From Rhipicephalus microplus (taxonomy: Eukaryota > Arthropoda > Arachnida > Ixodida > Ixodidae): 64,000 nt of DNA. A model generated the notes under the pieces. That model did not search any database and was not told where the DNA came from. It was given only the letters and a program-made list of their open reading frames with translations. Positions 47,659-57,554 of this stretch are shown piece by piece (within the stretch, counting starts at the first letter, position 1; the number at the start of each line of letters is the position of its first letter). The position numbers and the translations under genes are program-made. The stretch is taken from positions 7,572,001 to 7,636,000 of the forward strand of contig NW_027464588.1 of NCBI RefSeq assembly GCF_043290135.1, written 5' to 3'.

Positions 47659-47768
47659 CCTGTGCGTTTCTTAGACGGCCAGTAAAGAGTTTGTAGTTGG
47701 CACTGTTCTTTCTTCTCTTCCGCTCTTCCTGCTTCACGATATGTATTTTGCGTCTCAGTCTTCTGCAC
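47659..47768 (-). repeat. Right inverted arm flanking the Penelope-like remnant
   Basis: Reverse-complement counterpart of 47101-47212; it reads cctgtgcgtttcttagacgg to gtctcagtcttctgcac on the plus strand. Confidence 0.75.
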
Positions 47769-47908
47769 CAGGGTAGTTTTTGTAGACGTATAACTGTATG
47801 AGTTAGACGTTTTTTGAAAAAGGCTCCAGAATAAATCAACATACTCTCAATAATCAACATCTTTAGCGTGGGAGTCTATGAGAAGAAAATACTTCTAAAG
47901 CTGGCCAG

Positions 47909-47911
<3 letters not shown>

Positions 47912-47942
<31 letters not shown>
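47912..47942. repeat. (CA)n microsatellite
   Basis: About 15 CA units with no interruption. Confidence 0.9.
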
Positions 47943-47947
<5 letters not shown>

Positions 47948-48439
47948 CGCACTGTATATTCTGCGTAGAGCATGCGCTAGAAACACAGCAATGAATTGTT
48001 TTAAGCCACAATGGTTCTATTCATTCCAACGGCTGGAGATCGTAACTGAAATACTGTGAAAAGTTGGACCACATGCTGAAATGAACGCTAACGTCCTCGG
48101 AATGATTGATGATCAAATTTCGTTCATTTACACTTCGAATAAGTCATTGTTAGCGAGATGATTGTCAAGATTTATGAGAGCTATGTACACATGACTGTCT
48201 GGGTAGCTCTATTTAAAAAAAAATGACATTCACACAAAGATATAAAGTGTTATCACGGAGCCTTTCGTTCGGTTTTTAGTGCACTACGTCCTTTTATTTC
48301 AGCACATAAATAATTCAGAAGTAAATAATACAAAACTCGAGCAGGTTTGTTGAAAACGGTCCCGTTGAATGTACAACAAAGTTGCAAAAGCATAAACGAA
48401 AATATTTGTGCTCAATAACGCGACACCATGACGTTGTAC
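47943..48439. other. Unassigned stretch
   Basis: AT-rich; no feature supported. Confidence 0.4.
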
Positions 48440-48451
48440 ATTTTACATGTG

Positions 48452-48700
48452 ATTGATTGATTGATTGATATGTGGGGTTTAACGTCCCAAAACCACTATA
48501 TGATTATGAGAGACGCCGTAGGGGAGGGCTCCGGAAATTTAGACCACCTGGGGTTCTTTAACGTGCACCCAAATCTGAGCACACGGGCCTACAACAATTC
48601 CGCCTCCATCGGAAATGCAGCCGCCGCAGCCGGGATTCGAACCCGCGCCCTGCGGGTCAGCAGCCGAGTACCTTAGCCACTAGACCACCGCGGCGGGGCT
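48452..48700 (-). mobile_element. Ruka-like SINE, full length, best-preserved minus copy
   Basis: Begins with a (tgat)n tail and has the full body and head (gattcgaacccgcgccctgc, gagtaccttagccactagac). Perfect 12-bp flanks attttacatgtg at 48440-48451 and 48701-48712. Confidence 0.93.
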
Positions 48701-48712
48701 ATTTTACATGTG

Positions 48713-49954
48713 GAAGGAAAAATTAGGAATAGTATATAGTTTTTTGCAATGCAGCCACAGCGTTTTTCTGGGTGTTTCCAGTCGCCCGTCATCTGAAAGT
48801 TGAAGGTGGTCAACAACGTCAAAAGCGCGAAGCACGAAAAGAGTACGCAACGACAGGAAGTAAGATATATGAGGGTAGGTGCGCCGAGTGGCGTCGCCAA
48901 AGAATCATAGCGAAGAGCCACCGCTCACTTGGCGTCGAAAGATTTTGTACTCTGTGCAACGTCTTTGTCAGTCACTCGAACTCGTGTTCTATTTTCCTGC
49001 ATAATTTGTCACTGCGACGTTATGGCTCGGCATGTTTTGCTCTCTGTACAGCATACGGGCGTTGAAAAACAGTGTTGTCTCACTGACAGTGTCAGAATCA
49101 GTGGCGTACAAGGAAAACGTCCCTGTCACCCAAAATTTATTTTCAAGCCCTTATTTCGAATCAAATATATACATGTGTAACAGTGTCAGAACCACAGTAC
49201 CATGCTGGCTTGGTGATCGGGAGGTTCGCAAGTGTCTATGGGATGGTCCACTGCTGGTTGGTTGCGAAGAAGGCCTGCACTTATTGCATTCTGTGTATTG
49301 CACCAAACACGAAGCGTTACTGTGAAACCACAGTATGTGAAGAATCAAACCAGCTTATCCTTAGAGAATGAAAAAGAAAGAAGAAATTATCGACCACCTT
49401 TCTACGGGAACCTTGATTCAGCAGCAATGCGCACGGCATTGAACCGGTGAAACGGGTGACGACGCGAGTGCTGGAAGAACGGTTGGAACAGAAACTCGGT
49501 GTAGTGATTACTCGACTAACGTTTGTTTGACACGAAGTGACAGGGGAGATGGGTAGCATTTCGTGTATGTTTTATCGCAGATAAGTCAGCAGAAAGAGTG
49601 TTTCCACTCGACGTGTGGTTGAGCGTTGCAGGCCGTGGAAAAAGTGAGGTGAGATGGTTGTTGCGAGCGGTGGGGGAGCCGGCAGTCACTGGCGCTGTGG
49701 CGAGCATGTTGTGGATGAGGTAGAGAAGGACGTCAGCGCGCACCTGCGATAGAGGCGTCCGAGGGGAGCGTCACATGAGCGGACAGCTGCGGCGTGACCT
49801 ACTTGGCACAGCTCCAAAACCTGCGCTGAGGAAAACGCATTGCGGCGCGTTAGAACGGAGGCTCATACGTGCGGTGCTACACACGTGACTGCTTCGCATC
49901 TAAAAGAACAATCTTTCATCTGCTACAGCGGGAAAAGATTGCGCTTGCCCCGCC
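48713..49954. other. Unassigned stretch
   Basis: Overlapping short frames on both strands without domains. The last part (49740-49905) is GC-richer and ends tgcttcgcatctaaaag, resembling the agatgc/gcatct motif near both 15.49 and 60.02 kb. Confidence 0.4.
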
Positions 49955-50150
49955 GCGGTGGTCTAGAGGCTAAAGTGCTTGGCTGCTGACCTGCAGGTCA
50001 TGGGATTGAATTCCGGCTGTGGCGGCTGCCTTTCAGATCGAGGCGAAAAAAAAACCACAGGTGGTCTAAATTTCCGGGGCCCTCCACTACGGTGTCTCTC
50101 ATAATTAAATGGTAGTTTTAGGATGCTGAAACACAAGTATCAATAAAAAA
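49955..50150 (+). mobile_element. Ruka-like SINE with shortened body
   Basis: The head is complete (ccgccgcggtggtctagagg with A box; gggattgaattccgg as weakened B box). The segment before ccacaggtggtc is deleted and replaced by an A run. Confidence 0.88.
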
Positions 50151-50394
50151 TATTGCGCTTCAGTTCACGCATCAAGCATCAAAGCTTCTCGGTCGCGGAA
50201 GCTGTGATATCTCTCCACGTAGCAGACAAACGTTTAGAATTGTGAAATGGAGCAAGGTATTTATTAAATGGTTTACAGCCTTGCGGCATTTCTAACGGCC
50301 CTGTCATAGCTTTATTTAAGTGAAAAGACAATGATATTGTTTTAAGGACAATTCTCTTTAGGGCGTGGGTCTAGTGTCTCCAGTATGTAGGAGG

Positions 50395-50850
50395 CACCTC
50401 TAGTTTTTATCCTTGGAATGTCCGCTGGATCGTGGTACATGTATATGGTAATTGAATATATGATGAAAAGATGCGAGATGGTGGTACTTGTAGTGTTCAC
50501 TAGATGGACGAAAAAACAGACAGACGGACAGACATACAGACACATGGACATGCAGACAGGTGGACGGACGAACGGACCTAATACATACATACATACATAC
50601 ATACATACATACATACATACATACATACATACGTACATACATACATACATACATACATACATACATACATACATACATACATACATGCATACATACACAC
50701 ATACGTACATACATACATACATACATACATACATACATACATACATACATACATACATACATACATACATACATACATACATACTTGCATTCATACTTAC
50801 ATACATAAGTGCATACATACATGCATGCATGCAGGCAGGCATGCAGGCAG
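50395..50850 (-). mobile_element. Dispersed element with hypervariable microsatellite core, copy B
   Basis: 50400-50515 is the reverse complement of the tail of copy A (rattcaaygga-type end, gatgcgagatggtggtactt). It is followed by gacagacggacag-type units and a ~210-bp (CATA)n run (50578-50790) with a few variants, then gcatgcatgcaggcag. The same unique tail carries different repeat units in the two copies. Confidence 0.55.
50578..50790. repeat. (CATA)n tetranucleotide microsatellite
   Basis: More than 50 tandem cata units with rare substitutions (cgta, tgca, caca). Open frames through it are artefacts of the repeat. Confidence 0.95.
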
Positions 50851-51071
50851 CAAGGAGGATTAAAAAAATTGCTGGAGTGGAAATGATTGCGCAGATGTGA
50901 AGCTGTTCCTCTGGCAAGGTGGCGGCTGTGGCGGCCATCTTACTAGAGGCATGATAAAGTGTCGCCGTTCAGCGATTGAAAACGAAGCGTTTCCTTCGCA
51001 CGCCCAACGAGTTTAATGCAACCAACATTTTTGGGCCTCATAGTGCTCCAAGTGCGTCTTAAAGTCACTAG

Positions 51072-51478
51072 TGCCACGTTCCATTTCCCAAGTTTTTGTT
51101 ATCGTTCCAAAACACCGCACGATTCTCAGCGCAAACCGCGCCTGCAGTTTTCTAGAAGGTTCCGGACTGTAGTAGATCATTTCGATAAGATCACGCCCAC
51201 TGTGCGAACGGTACAGATTGTTCTGGAACCTACGCCACCGCCAGCGATAACGCTAGAACGTTCGACGGTAAGAGTATAAATGCCGACGCGCTTCGCCGCT
51301 TGTCAGTTGTTGATCGAAGGCCGACGCTCCGTTCGCCGCTATCAGTCCGAGACTGCTATCTATGCAAGACTGCTGCTGTAATTGGACTTTCCGTTTACCG
51401 GGCACAGGTTCGCCCAAATAAACAGTTCAATTCCAACACGAAGTCTCCTGTCTTCGGCCACGTCACAACTCCGTGACA
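51072..51478 (+). repeat. 5' LTR of Gypsy family A
   Basis: 407 bp, TGCCACG...CGTGACA. It contains a TATAAA box (51275-51280), an initiator tcagtt with A at 51305 (30 bp downstream) and an AATAAA signal (51417-51422). These place U3-R near 51305 and R-U5 after 51422. Confidence 0.95.
51275..51305 (+). promoter_or_regulatory. LTR core promoter (TATA and initiator)
   Basis: TATAAA at 51275 and TCAGTT with predicted +1 A at 51305; 30-bp spacing. The same pair is in the 3' LTR at 56860-56890. Confidence 0.65.
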
Positions 51479-51480
51479 TC

Positions 51481-51494
51481 TGGTGGAGGTGCTG
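51481..51494 (+). other. Primer binding site (minus-strand synthesis)
   Basis: tggtggaggtgctg, two bases after the 5' LTR, starting with the TGG that pairs with a tRNA CCA end. The same start is seen at 26311 and 33467 in the truncated Gypsy copies. The tRNA was not identified. Confidence 0.6.
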
Positions 51495-51502
51495 CTTCGT
51501 TC

Positions 51503-52863
51503 ATGTACCGGACGCCCCCGTCAAACCGTGAACCGAGCCCAAGTCGCGGAGAAGACACCGACGCCAACCAGGAGCGGCGAACAAGCCGCCGACAGCAAGG
51601 GCTACCACCGGAGTACGAGCTTCTACCAGACAAGGCGTGGAAGACGAAGGCCATGACCGCGACTGCAGCGACAATGACAACCGCAGCGTCCCAGCCCACG
51701 ATGGTCATGCATCAACCCAGGGAACCACCAATTTTCCATGGGTCATCGTTCGAAGATCCGGAGTCCTGGCTGGAAACATACGACCGTGTGGCCGCCCTCA
51801 ACCACTGGGACCATGACGCAAAGCTGCGCCGTGTGTTCTTCTATTTGGAAGACACCGCAAGGACTTGGCTTGAAAATCGGGAGTCCACGCTCCGAACGTG
51901 GGATGTTTTCTGCGGCGCATTCCTGCAAACGTTCGCGAGCATCGCTCGCAAAGAGAGGGCCGCTGCTTTATTAGAGACTCGGGTTCAGCTACCAAATGAA
52001 AATGTCGCCATTTTCACAGAAGAAATGACCCGACTTGCCGTCACGCTGACCCAGACATGCCTGAGGAGAAAAAAGTTCGTTTCCTTATGCGAGGGGTCAA
52101 ACAGAAGCTCTTTGCGGGAATGATGAGAAACCCACCGAAAACCGTCCAAGAATTTGTAGCCGAAGCGACCACTATTGAAAAGACACTGGACATGCGCACT
52201 AGACAGTATAATCGTCGCCTGACTGCAGACTGCGCTGCTGCTCAAGCCAGTAACTCCGGAGACCTGCGTGAAACTATCCGAGCAATCGTGCGGGAAGAGC
52301 TGCGCAAGCTGTTGCCTTCGGCGCAGCCTCAAGTGGATTCAATCGCCGACATTGTGCGAGAAGTTCGGCAATCGCTTCAACTGTCCCACGCACCGCTGCC
52401 CGAGCCGGAAGCTATGAGCTACGCCGCTGCACTGCACCATAACGCTCCTCTCCGTCCACGCCGAAACGCCGCCCCATCGCACTTCCGTCGACAGACGCCA
52501 CCGCCGCCACCACCCCCACCAACGTCATACCGTTCGCCAGCGGCCCAGCGCAGTGCACCAAGGAAGACTGACGTCTGGCGCACCCCTGATTATCGCCCAC
52601 TGTGCTACCACTGCGGCGAGGCAGGACACACATACCGCCGTTGTCAGTACCGACAGATGGGACTGCGTGGCTTCGCCTTCAATGCAACGCGTCCACAGCC
52701 AGGAGAACGACCACGTGACATCGCCGACTACCTCACAGCAACTCGGTGGACACCACGAAGCCCTTCGCGTTCGCCGTCGCCCAGCCACCGCACGTCACCG
52801 CACCACCGGCAGTACTCTGGCCCAACGCGGGGCCGGTCTCCTAGCCCGTATCCGGGAAAATAA
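51503..52863 (+). pseudogene. Gypsy gag, one frameshift
   Basis: The first frame opens at ATG 51503 and encodes a Pro/Thr-rich leader. The retrotransposon gag core (SSFEDPESWLETYDRVAALN near residue 80, then FFYLEDTARTWLENRE) follows. Near 52034 the reading must change frame (a one-base loss). The second frame, 52057-52863, continues with gag C-terminal helices, a poly-Pro stretch, the nucleocapsid zinc knuckle CYHCGEAGHTYRRC (C-x2-C-x4-H-x4-C, near 52603) and an Arg/Ser-rich tail. Gag would form the particle and package the RNA. The intact two-part reading shows the break is recent. Confidence 0.88.
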
Positions 52864-53059
52864 GGGCAGCAACCGGTGGAGGTGCGGTTGCTGTGCGATG
52901 AACTACCGAAGATCCTCCGACGACGACACCGCCGCGACGGAGCTTTTCGAACACAACGCCAAACAGGCAAAGCCCTTACGGCGAAAGCTCACTTACCGAA
53001 GGTGGCCTGACGACGCAACATGGAAGCAGCGGAACAAGCCGACGCAGCCGTGACCAGAC

Positions 53060-56000
53060 GCCACGCCCTAATTGTAATGCGAGACGGCGAACTAGCGACC
53101 TCGACGTTCTTATCGACGGCCACAGTGTGACCGCTCTCGTCGATACTGGAGCCGACTATTCTGTCATCAGTGGGTCGTTCGCCGCGAAGTTAAAGAAAGT
53201 TAGGACAGCTTGGAAAGGCCCTGAAATCCGCACAGCTGGAGGTCATCTCGTAACACCTGCAGGAATCTGCACAGCGAGAGTCACAATTAACGGCCGTATT
53301 TATCCTACAGACTTCGTAGTCCTACAGCGTTGCTCGAGAGATGTCATCCTTGGCATGGACTTCTTATGCCTCCATGGTGGTATCATCAACCTAAAAACAA
53401 AGTCGATAACGTTATCCACAGAAGAAGCCCTACCGCCGCGCACGCCATCAGGACACCATGTCTTGAATGTGCTGGAAGAACAAGTCACCATTCCGCCTCG
53501 CTCAAGCGTCATTATTTCAGTCGGCGCTCCTAAATCACCTGACTTGGAAGGCGTCGTTGAAGGCAGTCAGCATCTGTTGGTCACCCGAAATATTTGCGTT
53601 GCAAGAAGAATTGCAGAGCTGCGGGGAGGCAAAGCAACAGTTATGCTCACGAATTTCAGCAATGAGTACAAACATGTGAACAAAGGAACAACGGTCGCAT
53701 ACATCGAAGAAATTGTCGAAGCCACCAGTGCTTTCGCCCTCGCCAATTCTGCGGAACCTGTTCAGAGGAACCAAGCCTTTCCCATAGCTTTGGACGTCAA
53801 TCACAGACTTCCGAACTATAAGCAAGAACAGCTCAAGGCCCTGCTCCTGCAATACGAAGATTGCTTTTCGTCGTCATCGAAAATTCGGCAGACCCCAATC
53901 ACAAAACATCGCATCAAAACCGAAGAAAATGCCAGACCACTCCATCAGAGTCCGTACAGGGTTTCGACGCGAGAACGTGAGGCCATGAAGAGACAAGTTG
54001 ATGAAATGCTGTGGGATGACATTATCCAGCCGTCCAAGAGTCCATAGGCATCCCCCGTGGTGTTATTGAAGAAAAAAGATGGGGCCCTACGTTTCTGCGT
54101 CGATTATCGCCGCCTGAACAAAATCACAAGAAAGGACGTGTATCCCCTCCCACGAATAGACGACGCACTTGATCGGCTCCATAACGCCAAGTACTTTTCG
54201 TCAATGGACCTCAAGACTGGCTATTGGCAAATCGAAGTCGACGAAAGAGACTGAGAGAAGACGGCGTTTATAACACCGGACGGCCTCTTCGAGTTTAAGG
54301 GTATGCCCTTCGGCCTTTGCCCAGCGACTGCAACGTTTCAACGCGTTATGGATACAGTACTAGCAGGATTGAAGTGGCAGACTTACCTTGTGTATTTGGA
54401 CGACGTCGTCGTGTTTTCCTCGAGTTTCGACGAACATCTTCGGCGCCTTGAAGCTGTACTTCAAGCCATCAAGACTTCCGGACTCACACTGACGCCGGAA
54501 AAGTGCAGATTTGCGTATGAGGAGCTTTTGTTTCTGGGGCACGTTATCAGCAAATCTGGAGTTCGTCCCGATCCACAGAAAACATCCGCCATCGCCGACT
54601 TCCCGCAGCCCACTGACAAGAAAGCCGTGCGCCGATTTCTGGGCCTGTGTGCCTATTATAGGCGGTTCGTGAAAAACTTCGCCCGCATCGCCGATCCGCT
54701 CACTAACCTTACCAAGGCCGACGTGGAGTTTAAGTGGGAAACGCCGCAAGAACGCGCTTTCCAGGAGCTTAAATATCGCCTCCAGACACCTCCGTTACTT
54801 GCCCATTTCGACGAATTCGCCGAGACAGAAATACATACTGACGCAAGCAGCGTAGGTCTTGGCGCCATTCTTGTGCAGAGGGCTGACGGACTTGAAAGGG
54901 TTATTAGTTACGCCAGCCGATCGCTATCCAAAGCAGAAGCAAATTATTCCACAACAGAAAAGGAGTGCCTCGCAATCATTTGGGCTACGTCGAAATTTCG
55001 CCCCTACCTCTACGGCAGGCCCTTCAAAGTTGTGAGCGACCACCACGCATTGTGTTGGCTAGCCACCTTGAAGGACCCCTCAGGTCGCATCGCACGATGA
55101 AGCCTGAGACTTCAAGAATATGACATTACTGTCATTTACAAGTCCGGCAAAAAACACTCCGACGCCGACTGTCTCTCTCGTGCGCCTGTCGACCAACCGC
55201 TACCCGACGACCCGGATGACGACTACTTCTTAGGAACGATAACTACCGACGACTTCGCTGAACGACAGAGGGCCGACCCGGAACTTAAGGCCCTAATAGA
55301 ATATCTCGAAGGCAGGACCGCCGAAGTCCCGAAGGTATTCAAGCGCGCACTTGCGTCGTTCTTTCTACGAAACGGTCTTCTACAAAAGAAAAACTTTTCA
55401 CCGCTTCGAGCTAAGTACCTCCTTGTGGTGCCTTCAGCTCTGCGACCCGAACTCCTGCAGGCCCTTCACGACGATGCGACGGCAGGGCACCTCGGTGTTT
55501 CTCGCACGCTTGCGAGGATACAAGAAAGGTACTACTGGCCACGTCTTACCACCGACGTCACTCGTTATGTGAGAACATGCCGGGACTGTCAGCGACGCAA
55601 GACACCGCCGACAAGGCCAGCGGGACTTCTGCACCCAATTGATCCACCTTGCCGACCTTTCCAGCAAATTGGTATGGACCTACTGGGACCGTTCCCGACG
55701 TCGGCTTTCGGAAACAAGTGGATCGTGGTAGCTACCGACTACCTCACCCGCTACGCCGAGACAAAAGCCCTGCCAAAAGGCAGTGCATCCGAGGTAGCTA
55801 AATTCTTCGTCGAAAATATCGTCCTACGTCATGGCGCCCCGGAGGTCCTTATCACTGACAGAGGAACGGCATTCACTGCCGACTTAACTCAAGCAATCTT
55901 AGCATACAGCCAAACAAACCACCGCCGGACGACAGCGTACCACCCACAGACCAACGGCCTCACCGAGCGGCTTAACAAGACGATCGCCGACATGCTGTCA

Positions 56001-56527
56001 ATGTACGTCGATGTCGAACACAAGACGTGGGACGCCATTCTTCCGTATGTGACCTTCGCATACAACACGGCGGTGCAGGAGACGACGCAGATATCTCCAT
56101 ACAAATTGGTCTACGGAAGCAGCCCGGCAACGGTCTACGGAAGGAGCCCGGCAATGCCATGTTACCCAACGTCACCGACGAAGAAAACCTCGATGTGAGC
56201 GAGTACCTTCAACGCGCCGAAGAAGCCCGACAACTTGCGCGTCTCCGTATCAAGGATCAACAGACGACCGACAGCCACCGTTACAACCTTCGACGACGCT
56301 TCGTGGAATACCAGCCCGGTGAACGTGTTAGGATGTGGACGCCGTTGCGCCGACGTGGACTAAGTGAACAGCTTCTGCGACGGTACTTCGGACCGTACAG
56401 GGTGGTTCGACGGCTCGGCCCACTTGATTACGAGGTTGTCCCCGACGGCATCACGAACTCTCAACGACGCCGGTCGCGACCTGAAGTCGTCCATGTCGCG
56501 CGCCTCAAGCCGTTTCATGCGCGTTAA
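53060..56527 (+). pseudogene. Gypsy pol: protease, RT, RNase H, integrase; disabled
   Basis: One frame runs from about 53060 to 56198. Protease: LVDTGADYSVIS with active DTG (near 53136) and ILGMDF (near 53347). RT: FCVDYRRLNKIT, MPFGL and YLDDVVVFS with the YxDD box (near 54395). RNase [12 protein letters not shown] (near 54835). Integrase: an H/C zinc region ending CRDCQRRK (near 55580), core Asp at GMDLLGPF (55673) and ITDRGTAF (55854), Glu in TERLNK (near 55967), then a GPY/F-type end (YFGPYRVV near 56385). Nonsense codons: TAG 54045-54047, TGA 54252-54254, TGA 55098-55100. A 24-bp tandem duplication (56109-56156) lies close to a frameshift, after which 56027-56527 supplies the C terminus. 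Confidence 0.9.
56109..56156 (+). repeat. 24-bp tandem duplication in integrase
   Basis: ggtctacggaagcagcccgg occurs as two adjacent 24-bp units with two differences. It preserves frame itself, but the frame changes within the next bases. Confidence 0.8.
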
Positions 56528-56644
56528 CAAACTGAACTAGTGTTTTTTTGTATTAATGTTGTATCGTAAATTATTCACTGTACTTTCTTGCATTATTATT
56601 GTACTTTCATCTTTAGTTAAAGCATCGGGACGATGCCTTTTTTC

Positions 56645-56653
56645 AGAGGGGGG
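56645..56653 (+). other. Polypurine tract
   Basis: agagggggg, three bases before the 3' LTR; expected plus-strand primer. Confidence 0.7.
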
Positions 56654-56656
56654 CAA

Positions 56657-57063
56657 TGCCACGTTCCATTTCCCAAGTTTTTGTTATCGTCCCAAAACAC
56701 CGCACGATTCTCAGCGCAAACCGCGCCTGCAGTTTTCTAGAAGGTTCCGGACTGTAGTAGATCATTTCGATAAGATCACGCCCACTGTGCGAACGGTACA
56801 GATTGTTCTGGAACCTACGCCACCGCCAGCGATAACGCTAGAACGTTCGACGGTAAGAGTATAAATGCCGACGCGCTTCGCCGCTTGTCAGTTGTTGATC
56901 GAAGGCCGACGCTCCGTTCGCCGCTATCAGTCCGAGACTGCTATCTGTGCAAGACTGCTGCTGTAATTGGACTTTCCGTTTACCGGGCACAGGTTCGCCC
57001 AAATAAACAGTTCAATTCCAACACGAAGTCTCATGTCTTCGGCCACGTCACGACTCCGTGACA
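56657..57063 (+). repeat. 3' LTR of Gypsy family A
   Basis: 407 bp, identical in length to the 5' LTR and differing at four positions (three transitions, one transversion). Confidence 0.95.
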
Positions 57064-57490
57064 CTAGTTTTCCGTAGTGAGCCTCTAATTGGAGGCAAAG
57101 TTCTTTGTAGATTCTGTCATCCATATTTGTTTCTGAGTGTTATTTCGTCAGGAACAACCATCCTTTAATATAGAACTACCGTAGCATTTACATAACGTAT
57201 CAAAGCCACTTCATCTTTAAGCGGGCACTATCAGAAAAGAGCATGTTTCCGCCATTTTGGCAGTGGCAATAGGTGGCTTCACTTCTGCTGGCAAGGCATC
57301 GCAGGAGCTTCCACTCCAGCAACTTTTCTTTAATTCTCCTTGGCAGGCAGGCAGATAGACGCAGCACGCGGATGTTTCACGGTTTGCCGATAAAACCTTC
57401 GACGCTCCACTCATCGTCGTCATTCACTTTTGGATATGCTGTGATTTTTAGAGCGAAGAATTTTTTAGCAAAGTTCAGCGACTTTTAGCG

Positions 57491-57552
<62 letters not shown>

Positions 57553-57553
57553 A
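57491..57553. repeat. (TATC)n microsatellite
   Basis: About 15 tatc units directly before array 2. A shorter tatatctatat run precedes array 1 at the equivalent place. Confidence 0.92.
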
Positions 57554-57554
57554 C

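Larger units (their letters stand above)
51072..57063 (+). mobile_element. Near-complete Ty3/Gypsy LTR retrotransposon (family A)
   Basis: It is bounded by two 407-bp LTRs with TG...CA ends that differ at only four positions, and by a CTAG target duplication (51068-51071 and 57064-57067). The order is LTR, primer site, gag, protease, RT, RNase H, integrase, polypurine tract, LTR, with integrase last as in Ty3/Gypsy. There is no envelope-like frame between the integrase stop (56527) and the 3' LTR. Gag carries one frameshift and pol three nonsense codons and one frameshift, so this copy cannot make the full proteins. High LTR identity implies a recent insertion. Confidence 0.95.
50851..57342. 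mobile_element. 496-bp hAT-like MITE split by a Gypsy retrotransposon
   Basis: The element starts caaggaggattaaaaaaatt at 50851 and ends taattctccttg at 57342. The ends form an inverted repeat (right end reads caaggagaattaaagaaaag on the other strand, then ttgctggagtgga). Flanks gcaggcag at 50843-50850 and 57343-57350 are a perfect 8-bp target duplication, as in hAT elements. Subtracting the Gypsy element and one CTAG leaves 221 + 275 = 496 bp, the exact length of the unsplit copy at 62663-63158. No transposase is encoded. Confidence 0.9.

Noticed and set aside
50342..50938. Long open frames (up to 198 codons) of alternating Cys, Met, Tyr, Val or His, Thr, Tyr, Ile
   Set aside because: They are translations of the (CATA)n microsatellite, which is open in most frames.
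56528..56656. Envelope gene that would make the Gypsy element an errantivirus
   Set aside because: Only about 130 bp lie between the integrase stop and the 3' LTR, with no room for an envelope frame.
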